Shown one piece after another: positions 16,781 to 23,830 of a stretch of DNA of 64,000 bases. Every line of letters begins with the position of its first letter. Positions within the stretch are counted from its first letter, which is position 1. The DNA comes from Streptomyces xanthii (lineage in GTDB: Bacteria > Actinomycetota > Actinomycetes > Streptomycetales > Streptomycetaceae), in assembly GCF_014621695.1 (NCBI RefSeq), contig NZ_CP061281.1:248001-312000 (forward strand). Direction: 5' to 3'. The notes under the pieces were generated by a model. The model was not told the origin of the DNA and ran no database searches. It saw only the letters and a list, made by a program, of their open reading frames with translations. Position numbers and translations under genes: made by a program.

Positions 16781-17032
16781 ATGTCGAACATCATGCGCGT
16801 CCTTGCCACCTGCGCCGTCGCCGGTGCCGCCCTGGCCACAGCCGGTACGGCCCAGGCGGCCACCACCCAGATCGCCCCGGCCTCGCTCCCCACTCCCCTC
16901 GGCCCGGTCGGCGAGAACAACAACGCCGACCTGCCCAGCCTGGGCGGCGGTCTGCTCGACCAGGCGACCGCCGGACAGGGAGTCACGCAGAACATCCAGG
17001 GATCGACGCTCGGTGGCCTCCCGCTGGGCTAG
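16781..17032 (+). CDS. small secreted protein
   Basis: An 83-residue product starting MSNIMRVLATCAV with a Sec signal peptide ending AQA, leaving a mature peptide of about 57 residues. The mature part is rich in Pro, Gly and Leu (LPTPLGPVGENNN, LGGLPLG) and has no Cys. It resembles the many small exported structural or surface peptides of Streptomyces but lacks the chaplin signature. The function is not recognised. An upstream in-frame start at 16748 would only lengthen the cytoplasmic leader. Confidence 0.65.
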   Translation: MSNIMRVLATCAVAGAALATAGTAQAATTQIAPASLPTPLGPVGENNNADLPSLGGGLLDQATAGQGVTQNIQGSTLGGLPLG

Positions 17033-17071
17033 CCCTCCGCACGCGTCGCCGCCCAAGGTCTGATCGACCGA

Positions 17072-17086
17072 GCCCCGCACCGGGGC
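17072..17086 (+). terminator. short hairpin after the small secreted gene
   Basis: Six-bp arms GCCCCG/CGGGGC with a 3-nt loop. A second hairpin (ATCGGGGA 17096-17103 with TCCCCGAT 17106-17113) follows just before the next gene. Confidence 0.4.
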
Positions 17087-17139
17087 GACCCACAAATCGG
17101 GGATCTCCCCGATGGTGCGGCGGGGCGCGGCCGACGACG

Positions 17140-18216
17140 ATGCACCGCATGGCCCTTCCCACCCTCCCGGTGCCGACCGGACCGCATCCGGTCGGCACCA
17201 CGTCGGTGTACGTCGAGGATGTCTCCCGCCCGGACCCGTGGCGCGCGGACGTATCGACGCGCGAGCTGATGATCTCGCTCTGGTACCCGACCGCCGGCCC
17301 CTCCGGCCCGCGCGCCCGTTACCTGACGCAAGCCGAAGCCACGGCAGTCCTGGCCGGCCAGGACCTCCCCCTCGCAGCCGACACACTGAGTGCGGTCCGC
17401 ACCCACGCCTTCCCGGACGCCCCGCTCGCCCCCGGTCTGCGCGACCTGCCGCTGGTCCTTCTCTCGCCCGGCTTCACCCGGCCCCGCGCCACGCTCACCT
17501 CGATCGGCGAGGACCTGGCCAGCCACGGGTACGTCGCGGTCGCGATCGACCACACCTACGAGACCGCGGCCACGGCCTTTCCGGACGGCCGGGTGGCCAC
17601 CTTCGCCCTCGGTCACGGATACGCACGTACCGCCGACTTCTGGCGCAAGGTGAAGACGGGCCGCGCCCGGGACGCCTCATTCGTTCTGGACCAGCTGCTC
17701 GGCGGCAACCTGCCCTGGCCGGGTGCGGCCGCGTTGTCCTCGGACCGGATCGGCATGGCCGGTCATTCCGCCGGCGGCGCTGCCACCATCCCCGCGATGC
17801 TCGCGGACGAGCGCATCCGTGCGGGGTGCGACGTGGACGGCAGCACCGACGCGCTGATCCCGGACACCGGCCTGGACCGCCCGTTCCTGTTCCTCGGCCG
17901 GGACGGCCAGTACTCCCCCGGCGACGGGCCCGCCGCGGACACCTGGGCGCGCGACTGGCCCCTGCTCACCGGCTGGAAACGCTGGCTGGTGGTGGCGGGC
18001 GCCAAGCACCCGTCCTTCACGGATCTCGGCCTCCTGGCCGACCAGCTCGGCCTGCCGCTCGGCGCGGCCACCTCGGGACTGCGCACAATGACGATCATCC
18101 GCGCCTGCCTGCGCGCCTTCTTCGACCAGCACCTGCGTCGCGACGCCGAGCCGACGGCCTTCGACCGGTTGAACGCGGACCACCCCGAGGTCCGTCCCTG
18201 CCTGCCGTCATCCTGA
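17140..18216 (+). CDS. alpha/beta hydrolase, platelet-activating-factor acetylhydrolase-like
   Basis: A 358-residue alpha/beta hydrolase. The opening YPVG..-style segment and LWYPTAGPSGPRARYL, then LVLLSPGF, VAIDHTYE and the nucleophile elbow GMAGHSAGG, match the bacterial PAF-acetylhydrolase/lipase-like group that cleaves short acyl esters. A likely acid is Asp in CDVDGSTD and the His in GAKHPSF. No clear signal peptide is seen. ATG 17140 and ATG 17149 are both possible; neither has a strong ribosome-binding site. It is an isolated gene between hairpins. Confidence 0.75.
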   Translation: MHRMALPTLPVPTGPHPVGTTSVYVEDVSRPDPWRADVSTRELMISLWYPTAGPSGPRARYLTQAEATAVLAGQDLPLAADTLSAVRTHAFPDAPLAPGLRDLPLVLLSPGFTRPRATLTSIGEDLASHGYVAVAIDHTYETAATAFPDGRVATFALGHGYARTADFWRKVKTGRARDASFVLDQLLGGNLPWPGAAALSSDRIGMAGHSAGGAATIPAMLADERIRAGCDVDGSTDALIPDTGLDRPFLFLGRDGQYSPGDGPAADTWARDWPLLTGWKRWLVVAGAKHPSFTDLGLLADQLGLPLGAATSGLRTMTIIRACLRAFFDQHLRRDAEPTAFDRLNADHPEVRPCLPSS

Positions 18217-18236
18217 CCCAGAATTTCCCAGAACCC

Positions 18237-18426
18237 TTGACATGAGACATATAGGGAGGAAACTGATTAACACACCAGAAAACCGATGAATCGCACCGCC
18301 AGAAGAGACGTCGACTGGCAAGAGATTCAACAAAGCTCTGGCCAGGCCCCCGAAGCCCCCTCGTACCGGAGTCTCAGCGACGACTGAGGCAGATGGCAAT
18401 GGTGAGGACTCCGGGGACTGTTTTTT
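18237..18426 (+). ncRNA. candidate small RNA with own promoter and T-run terminator
   Basis: This AT-rich stretch, unlike its surroundings, opens with TTGACA (18237-18242) and a plausible -10 about 17-19 bp on (AAACTGAT region); an alternative -10 is TATAGG at 18250. It ends in a nested hairpin: outer stem CCGGAGTC (18366-18373) with GACTCCGG (18407-18414), inner stem GTCTCAG with CTGAGGC (18371-18390), followed by six T at 18421-18426. T-run terminators are uncommon in Streptomyces. A 33-codon frame (18286-18387) lies inside. No known RNA family was recognised. Confidence 0.4.
18286..18387 (+). CDS. possible 33-residue peptide within the candidate small RNA
   Basis: ATG 18286 to TGA 18385-18387. 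The peptide is hydrophilic, beginning MNRTARRDVDWQEIQQ and ending SYRSLSDD. AGGGAGG lies about 25 bases upstream, too far for normal initiation, so translation is doubtful. The stop codon falls inside the terminator hairpin, which is compatible with translation-coupled control. Confidence 0.2.
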   Translation: MNRTARRDVDWQEIQQSSGQAPEAPSYRSLSDD

Positions 18427-18433
18427 GCCCCTG

Positions 18434-18454
18434 GGCCGCCCGCATCGGGCGGCC
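18434..18454 (-). terminator. hairpin downstream of the HTH-polymerase-like gene
   Basis: Perfect 9-bp arms GGCCGCCCG/CGGGCGGCC around CAT, about 50 bp past the minus-strand stop at 18505. There is no T run on the minus strand. Confidence 0.5.
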
Positions 18455-18504
18455 TTCGTGCGTGGTGCCGTGATCCTCCTGCGCCCGCGAGACGTCCGAA
18501 CCTC

Positions 18505-20109
18505 CTAGTCCGCCGCCCCCGGCCCCGTGGGGTCGTCGTCCGTCAGAGGGGTTCCGGCGGTGTAGACGTCCTTGAGTTTCACCTCGGTGACGCCTCGGCC
18601 CTCGGCGAAGACGCGGCGCCAGTCTCCGATGACGTGGAGTTCGTCCGTGCCCATCGCGCGGACCACGCTCAGGCCCTGCTCGTGGGCCTTCAGGGCCTTC
18701 ATCCACAGGTTGGCGAAGGCCTGGGAGCGGATCAGGTGCATCCAGTCGGGGCGGTACAGCTCCCGGTTGTAGTTCGACTCCCCCATCGTGGAGACGAACT
18801 TGGAGTACATGGCCTTCACGTACTCCAGGGTGACGTCGTCGTCCTCGGCGATCGCGTTCTCGCGGGCGGTGACGAGCGCGGCGCGGAACTTCTCCAGGAG
18901 GTTCTCCGTGGCGCCCGAGGTGTACGACTCATGGATCTCCGGCGCCTCGCACAGGCCGTACTTCGGGCCGGACAGGCGCAGCAGGAGGCGCAGGGTGGGT
19001 TCGGTGACCCACAGGGGGCCGGGTTCGTCGCGCTGGCCGATCGGGTTGGGCAGCACGGCGTCGTGCGCCCAGTGGGGCGGGGTGATCAGGTGGACGCCGG
19101 CGCGACGGCGGTCGTGGTCGAACCCGGTGGAGTGTTCCAACTGGCCGATCGGGAGATGGGTCTTGAGGGCCGAGAGGTACGCGCCGTTCATGTCGAGGGC
19201 CGTCACCTCGTGCTCGCCCGGCGGGAGTTCGGGGCGGGTCCACTTCGGGCGGGCTTCCCAGATCGAGTCGGCGCCGCGCGCGGTCTGCTTGCGCAGGATG
19301 TCGGGCACCCACGGGTGCGCGATGACGTCGTAGCGGCCACCCTTGCGGGTCTCGTCGAGCAGGGCCATCGCGTCCGGGATCGCCTTGCGCACCAGGGCTG
19401 CCGTCGCCGCCTCCACATCGCCTTCGTGCGCGGCGAGCGCGGAGCGGACGGTCTCGGCGATCAGGTCCGGCGGTCCCGACTGGGGCTGGAAGGCCCGCTT
19501 CGTCGGCGGCTTCCTCGGTCCCGCGTCGCGGTCCCCCGGCCGGGCCTCCGCTCGGGGTGTGCGGAGCGCGGGGGCTTCGGGTCGCGTCCGGCGCGGGGCG
19601 GGCTCCGCCGCGGGGGCCTGGGGGGCGGCGGTGGCGCAGTCGGCCGGGTCGAGGTGCTGCGGGAAACCGGCGACCCGCTGTCCGGCGGGGGCTCCGCACA
19701 GGACGCACGGCTCCGGTACGGCGAGCGTCTCGACGTCGTCGTCCTCGTCGTTCGTGCCGCTCGTGCTGTTCGTGTCGTTCGTGTCCTGCGCGGCCTGGGC
19801 CGTGGTGGTGGGAGGCGACGCGGGGGACGGCTCAGCGGGCTCCGCCGGCTCAGCGGGTTCAGGCTGCGGGGCCAGCTTCGCGGCCAGGCCGTCGAGGAGG
19901 TACGCGTACTTCGTACGGACCTCGCCGGCCGGGTCACGGTCCGACTCCCAGGCCGCGACGGTGGAGGGGCTCACCGCGAGGGCCCGGGCCACCTGCGCCT
20001 TCGACAGGCCTGCCTGCTCGCGCAGTTCGCGCCGCACCGGGCGCTCGGGCAGGTCGGCCTCCGGGGCGACGGAGGCGAGCAGCGAGTCGATCGCGTCGAA
20101 GTCACTCAC
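18505..20109 (-). CDS. XRE-HTH / zinc-knuckle / family-B DNA polymerase palm-like protein
   Basis: A 534-residue multidomain protein. Residues ~26-58 are an XRE helix-turn-helix (GLSKAQVARALAVSPSTVA). A Glu/Pro/Thr linker precedes a zinc knuckle (Cys135, Cys138, His152, Cys158 in PCVLCGAP...FPQHLDPADC), then a basic Pro-rich linker. Residues ~300-515 follow the order of protein-primed family-B DNA polymerase palms: motif A ALDMNGAYLSAL (Asp306, Asn308, Tyr311), LWVTEPTLRLLL, motif B EYVKAMYSKFVSTMG (Lys432, Tyr435), IRSQAFANLW (Arg461), and motif C RAMGTDELHVIG (Asp489). Motif C reads GTD rather than DTD, so one metal-binding Asp is missing. No 3'-5' exonuclease domain precedes it. The GTG start at 20109 overlaps the upstream small gene by 8 bp. 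It may act in DNA end maintenance, as a regulator built on a dead polymerase, or in mobile-element biology; none of these is demonstrated. Confidence 0.75.
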   Translation of the reverse strand: MSDFDAIDSLLASVAPEADLPERPVRRELREQAGLSKAQVARALAVSPSTVAAWESDRDPAGEVRTKYAYLLDGLAAKLAPQPEPAEPAEPAEPSPASPPTTTAQAAQDTNDTNSTSGTNDEDDDVETLAVPEPCVLCGAPAGQRVAGFPQHLDPADCATAAPQAPAAEPAPRRTRPEAPALRTPRAEARPGDRDAGPRKPPTKRAFQPQSGPPDLIAETVRSALAAHEGDVEAATAALVRKAIPDAMALLDETRKGGRYDVIAHPWVPDILRKQTARGADSIWEARPKWTRPELPPGEHEVTALDMNGAYLSALKTHLPIGQLEHSTGFDHDRRRAGVHLITPPHWAHDAVLPNPIGQRDEPGPLWVTEPTLRLLLRLSGPKYGLCEAPEIHESYTSGATENLLEKFRAALVTARENAIAEDDDVTLEYVKAMYSKFVSTMGESNYNRELYRPDWMHLIRSQAFANLWMKALKAHEQGLSVVRAMGTDELHVIGDWRRVFAEGRGVTEVKLKDVYTAGTPLTDDDPTGPGAAD

Positions 20110-20359
20110 CGTGGCCCGCCTCCTTGCCGGCCCGCTTGGCCCGGCGCCGTTCGGCCAGTCCCGGGATCGCGGTCTCCTTGACCCGCTGCTCCCCCCAGCC
20201 CGTGATCTGCGCGGCCCGTCCGATCCGGCCGTACACGGGCCGGCCCGTGAGCGGATCCCGCTCCAGGTAGGCGCGCAGTGCGTCGGCCACCCGGTCCTCG
20301 GCGCTTCTCAGGGCCCGGACCGCCTCTTCGAGCTCGCGCTCACCCATCACGTCTGACAC
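20102..20359 (-). CDS. small basic DNA-binding-like partner of the polymerase-like protein
   Basis: An 81- to 85-residue protein: a charged helical N-terminus (GERELEEAVRALRSAEDRVADALRAY-type heptads) followed by a helix-turn-helix-like segment (YGRIGRAAQITGWGEQRV) and a Lys/Arg-rich tail. It overlaps the downstream gene by 8 bp, so the two are translationally coupled. Starts at GTG 20359, GTG 20350 or ATG 20347 are all in frame and none has a ribosome-binding site. TAATGT at 20367-20372 lies 7 bases before GTG 20359, which fits a leaderless transcript, so that start is used here. The function is unknown. Confidence 0.65.
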   Translation of the reverse strand: MSDVMGERELEEAVRALRSAEDRVADALRAYLERDPLTGRPVYGRIGRAAQITGWGEQRVKETAIPGLAERRRAKRAGKEAGHGE

Positions 20360-20366
20360 GTGCGCC

Positions 20367-20372
20367 ACATTA
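20367..20372 (-). promoter_or_regulatory. -10 hexamer of a leaderless promoter for the small gene/HTH-polymerase unit
   Basis: Reads TAATGT on the minus strand, 7 bases upstream of GTG 20359. The -35 region would fall in the inverted repeats at 20383-20424. Confidence 0.35.
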
Positions 20373-20382
20373 GCGAAGGGGT

Positions 20383-20424
20383 GGACCGTCCAGGAAACCT
20401 TGACGGTCCTCCATACCTGGACGG
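20383..20424. promoter_or_regulatory. overlapping inverted repeats, probable autoregulatory operator
   Basis: GGACCGTC (20383-20390) pairs with GACGGTCC (20402-20409), and CCGTCCAGG (20386-20394) pairs with CCTGGACGG (20416-20424). Three related half-sites therefore cover the -35 region of the HTH-polymerase unit. XRE proteins commonly bind such dyads to control their own operon. Confidence 0.5.
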
Positions 20425-20465
20425 CCGAACGCATCCGGGGCGGCTCCCGATCGGCACACGGTGTG

Positions 20466-21698
20466 TCACAGGCAGACGACGACCAGGGCCGTGTCGTCGG
20501 TCAGCCCGGACGGCGGCATCAGGTCGGTGAGCAGCGCGTCCGCGAGCTCTTCGGGGATCAGGTCGCGGTGCCGGGCGAGAGAGCGGGCGAGCCGGTCCAG
20601 GCCCGTGTCGATGTCCTCGCCCCGCCGTTCCACCAGGCCGTCGGTGTACAGGAGGAGCACCGAACCCTCGGGGAAGGGGAGGTGCTCCTGTGCGCGGGCG
20701 GAGTGCTCGGGGCGGGCGCCGAGGGGCGGGTCGGTGGCCTGCGCGAGGAAGGTGACGGTGCCGTCGGGGCGGGCGAGTGCGGGCGGCGGATGGCCGGCGC
20801 AGCTGTAGGCGAGGGTGCGGGTGTTCCAGTCGATGAACACGCAGGCGGCGGTGGTGCACTCCGCGCCCTCGACGGAACGGGCGTACAGCCCGAGGGCCTC
20901 GAGGGCCTGGCCGGGTCCGCCGGCCACGCGGCACGCGGCCGACAGCGCGCTGCGCAGCTGGCCCATGACGCCCGCGGCGATCAGCCCGTGGCCGACGACG
21001 TCGCCGACCGTCACCGCCGCACGGCCTTCGGCGGGCATGTCGATGAGGTCGTACCAGTCTCCGCACACGTTCAGCGCGCTCACGGCGGGCTGGTAGCGCA
21101 CCGCCACCCGCAGGCCTTCCGGGACGCCGGAGGCGGGCAGCATCGCCCGTTGCAGGTGCAGCGCGACCTCCCGTTCCCGGGCGTGCGCCGCGCGCAGCCG
21201 CTCGTTGACCTCCTGAAGCTCCCGCGAGCGGGTGTAGATCTCCGCCTCCAGGACCGGCGTCCGCTCCCCCGCCCCCTCCCGGCCCCGTGCCCGGATCAGC
21301 TCGGTGACCTCCTCCACGCGGTGCAGCAGCAGCGCCACCGCGCCGTCGGCGGCAGGCACCGGCACGTTGACGGGGCTCCACCAGCGCTCGTGCCAGACGC
21401 CGGGGCGGTCCGCGTCCTCGACGTCGTAGCGCTGCAGCGCCATGCTGTCCCGCTCGCCCGTCTCGGCGACGCGGCGCAGCGAAGCCTGCAGGTTGCGCAT
21501 GCCCGAGGCGGCCGGGTCCTGGGGGTTGTCGGGGAACACGTCGAACAGGTAGCGGCCGATGAGCTGGGCGCGGGTGCGGCCGGAGATCGCCAGGAAGGCT
21601 TCGTTGACCTCTACGTAGACGAGGTCAGGTGTGAGGAGGGCGACCGCACCCGGAAGAGCATGGAAGACGGCCTCGAAGTCGACCTCGGGTCGGTTCAC
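20466..21698 (-). CDS. PAS domain / SpoIIE-type PP2C protein phosphatase
   Basis: A 410-residue cytoplasmic protein. Residues ~8-125 are a PAS sensor (VDFEAVFHALPGAVALLTPDLVYVEVN pattern, GRTRAQLIGRYLFDVFP). A short coiled segment (~130-180) leads to a PP2C/SpoIIE Ser/Thr phosphatase domain with the metal-binding motifs CGDWYD, GDVVGHGLIAAGVM, YTDGLVERRG and LTDDTALVVV. Such proteins dephosphorylate anti-sigma-factor antagonists and so control sigma factors in Streptomyces stress and development. No anti-sigma partner gene lies nearby. The start MNRPEVD gives the usual family length. Confidence 0.9.
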   Translation of the reverse strand: MNRPEVDFEAVFHALPGAVALLTPDLVYVEVNEAFLAISGRTRAQLIGRYLFDVFPDNPQDPAASGMRNLQASLRRVAETGERDSMALQRYDVEDADRPGVWHERWWSPVNVPVPAADGAVALLLHRVEEVTELIRARGREGAGERTPVLEAEIYTRSRELQEVNERLRAAHAREREVALHLQRAMLPASGVPEGLRVAVRYQPAVSALNVCGDWYDLIDMPAEGRAAVTVGDVVGHGLIAAGVMGQLRSALSAACRVAGGPGQALEALGLYARSVEGAECTTAACVFIDWNTRTLAYSCAGHPPPALARPDGTVTFLAQATDPPLGARPEHSARAQEHLPFPEGSVLLLYTDGLVERRGEDIDTGLDRLARSLARHRDLIPEELADALLTDLMPPSGLTDDTALVVVCL

Positions 21699-21860
21699 GA
21701 TCCACCTGCGCCACGTCCATGGCCGTCACCGGCGGCGGCCCTGAGTATGTGCCCCCACCTTGCACCCCCGCCCGGGCGTCCGCACCCCACCACGCGCCCG
21801 TCCGGCGGCTCCGGGACACGGGCCGCCGCCGCGCTCAGGCTCCCGTCACGGCCCGCCGTC

Positions 21861-23066
21861 TCACCAGCGCACGGGAAGGCGGCTCAGGCCCCGCAGCAGG
21901 CTCGGGCGCCAGTCCGGCGCGGGATCTCCGTCGAGGGCCAGGTCGGGGAAGCGATCGAGGAGCGCGCGCAGCGCGAGGCTCGCTTCCAGGCGGGCGAGCG
22001 GCGCGCCCAGGCAGTGGTGGATGCCGTGCCCGAAGGCGAGGTGGGAGCGGGTCAGGGCCGGGTCCCGGCGGATGTCGAAGCGCTCGGGATCCGGGAACTG
22101 CGCGGGATCGCGGTTCGCCGACGCGAGGGAGACGACCACGCGCGCCCCCTTCGGGATCAGGACGCCACCGACCGTCATCGGCTCCGAGGTGTAGCGGTAG
22201 GTGCCGGCCGGCGACGGCGGTTCGAAACGGAGCGTCTCCTCCACCCATCCCTCCACCAGGCAGTCGTCCGCGCGCAGTGCGGCCAGTTGGTCGGGGCGGG
22301 TCAGCAGCAGGTGTACGCCGTTGGCGATGAGGTTGACCGTCGTCTCGTGGCCGGCGACCAGGAGCAGGAACGCCATGCCGATGAGTTCCTCGTCGCTGAG
22401 GTGGTCGCCGTCGTCGTCGTGCGCGGTCACCAGCGCGTGCAGCAGATCGCCTTCCGCCGCCGCGTCCCGGCCGATGCCGCGCTTCTCCTCGATCAGGCCC
22501 GCGAGGTACACGGCCAGCTCCTGGGCGGCGAGGCCGGAGGTCTCGGGCTCACCCACCGCGAGCACCTTCGCGGTCCAGGACCGGAACCGCCCGTGATCGA
22601 CGCCCGGCACACCCAGCAGTTCGCAGATGACCGTCAGCGGGAGCGGGAAGGCGAACGCGTCGATCAGGTCCGCGCGCCCCAGCGGCTCCATCCCGTCGAG
22701 GAGTGCGTCCGCCGCCTCCTGCACCCGCGAGCGCAGTGCCCGTACCCGCCGCGCGGTGAACTCGCGTGCCACCAGGGACCGCAGGCGGGTGTGGTCGGGC
22801 GGGTCGGTCTGCAGCATGTTCCGGCCCACCGAGTAGAGGCCGTCGCTGTCGAACTCCGCCGAGACCCGCACGTCGTGGCACAGCCGCCGGTCCGCGAGCG
22901 CGGCGCGCGCCTCGGCGTACCCGAGGATCATCCACGCGGTCTCACCCGTCGGGAAGCGGACGAAGTGCACCGGCCCCTTCGCCCGCAGCGCCTCGAACGC
23001 AGGGTAGGGGTCGAGGGCGAAATCGGTGGTCCAGGCCGCGAGTTCCTCGGTCTGCGGTACGGGCAT
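21861..23066 (-). CDS. cytochrome P450
   Basis: A 401-residue soluble bacterial P450 (CYP107-like by general pattern). Landmarks are the I-helix motif AGHETT, the K-helix EETLR, and the haem-binding FGHGIHHCLG with Cys352 as the thiolate ligand. It would use electrons from a ferredoxin system to hydroxylate an unknown substrate. ATG 23066 has GGGAG six bases upstream. It is divergent from a TetR gene with a perfect 13-bp inverted repeat between them, so it is probably repressed by that regulator. No ferredoxin gene adjoins; the ferredoxin-fused reductase at 43569 is 20 kb away. Confidence 0.93.
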   Translation of the reverse strand: MPVPQTEELAAWTTDFALDPYPAFEALRAKGPVHFVRFPTGETAWMILGYAEARAALADRRLCHDVRVSAEFDSDGLYSVGRNMLQTDPPDHTRLRSLVAREFTARRVRALRSRVQEAADALLDGMEPLGRADLIDAFAFPLPLTVICELLGVPGVDHGRFRSWTAKVLAVGEPETSGLAAQELAVYLAGLIEEKRGIGRDAAAEGDLLHALVTAHDDDGDHLSDEELIGMAFLLLVAGHETTVNLIANGVHLLLTRPDQLAALRADDCLVEGWVEETLRFEPPSPAGTYRYTSEPMTVGGVLIPKGARVVVSLASANRDPAQFPDPERFDIRRDPALTRSHLAFGHGIHHCLGAPLARLEASLALRALLDRFPDLALDGDPAPDWRPSLLRGLSRLPVRW

Positions 23067-23097
23067 GACGGCTCCCAACAACGAAGTGGGGATTACT

Positions 23098-23137
23098 CCC
23101 CGGTTCCTGTCCCGGCCGACCCTAACAGGAACCGGGG
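23098..23137. promoter_or_regulatory. TetR operator candidate between P450 and TetR genes
   Basis: Perfect 13-bp arms CCCCGGTTCCTGT (23098-23110) and ACAGGAACCGGGG (23125-23137), spacer 14 bp. It is centred in the 102-bp divergent region and probably controls both genes. Confidence 0.7.
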
Positions 23138-23168
23138 AGCACTCCACAGATCCTGTACGGTTCCGTCT

Positions 23169-23819
23169 GTGAGGAAGGACGCGCAGCGCAACCGTGAACT
23201 GGTCCTGGCCGCAGCCCGCCAGGTCTACGCCGAGCAGGGCGTGGAGGCGCCCCTCGACGTGATCGCCCGCCGCGCGGGCGTCGGCAACGCGACCCTGTAC
23301 CGCCGCTTCCCCGACCGAGCCGCCCTGATCGAGGCCGTCTTCCACGACACCCTCAGCACCGTCGTCGACGCGGGCGAGGAAGCCCGGCGCGCCGAGGACC
23401 CCTGGCAGGGGCTCACCGGCTACCTCGACCACGTCTTCACGGTCCTGGCCACCGACCGGGGCGCCAGCGACCTCATGACCACCGGTATCCAGGGCGTCGC
23501 CACGCTGGAGAAGCTGCACGTCCACAACGCGGAGACGCTCACCGGCCTCCTCGAACGCTGCCGTGATCAGGGGCTCGTCCGTACGGACGTCGTCACCGAG
23601 GATCTCCTCCTCGCCCTGGCCGCCCTGGGCCGCACGGCGCCCGCCCTCCAGGCCACCGTGCCCGGCGCGTGGCGCCGCCCACTCACCCTCCTCCTCGACA
23701 GCCTCCGCACCCGCCCCGCCCAGCCGCTTCCCTCCCCGCACCTGACCGCCGAGCAGCTCACCACCGTGCTCCACCACATCCACCGGCCGCACCAGTCTTC
23801 GGAGAAGGATCAGGGGTAG
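23169..23819 (+). CDS. TetR family transcriptional regulator
   Basis: A 216-residue regulator starting at GTG 23169 (VRKDAQRNRELVLAAARQVY). The helix-turn-helix is ARRAGVGNATLYRRFPDR at ~residues 33-50. The C-terminal ligand domain is of the TetR_C type common in Streptomyces. It is divergent from the P450 gene and convergent with an MFS gene whose stop lies 12 bp away. It probably represses itself and the P450 through the 23098-23137 palindrome. Confidence 0.9.
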   Translation: MRKDAQRNRELVLAAARQVYAEQGVEAPLDVIARRAGVGNATLYRRFPDRAALIEAVFHDTLSTVVDAGEEARRAEDPWQGLTGYLDHVFTVLATDRGASDLMTTGIQGVATLEKLHVHNAETLTGLLERCRDQGLVRTDVVTEDLLLALAALGRTAPALQATVPGAWRRPLTLLLDSLRTRPAQPLPSPHLTAEQLTTVLHHIHRPHQSSEKDQG

Positions 23820-23830
23820 CGACGGCTCCC

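Noticed and set aside
18634..20181. Plus-strand open frame of about 515 codons opposite the HTH-polymerase gene.
   Set aside because: Low-complexity Arg/Gly/Val composition and no motifs, whereas the minus strand carries a helix-turn-helix, a zinc knuckle and ordered palm motifs.
20400..23168. Long plus-strand open frame upstream of the TetR start, running antisense to the PP2C and P450 genes.
   Set aside because: Only the part from GTG 23169 resembles a protein family. The upstream part is the shadow of the minus-strand genes.
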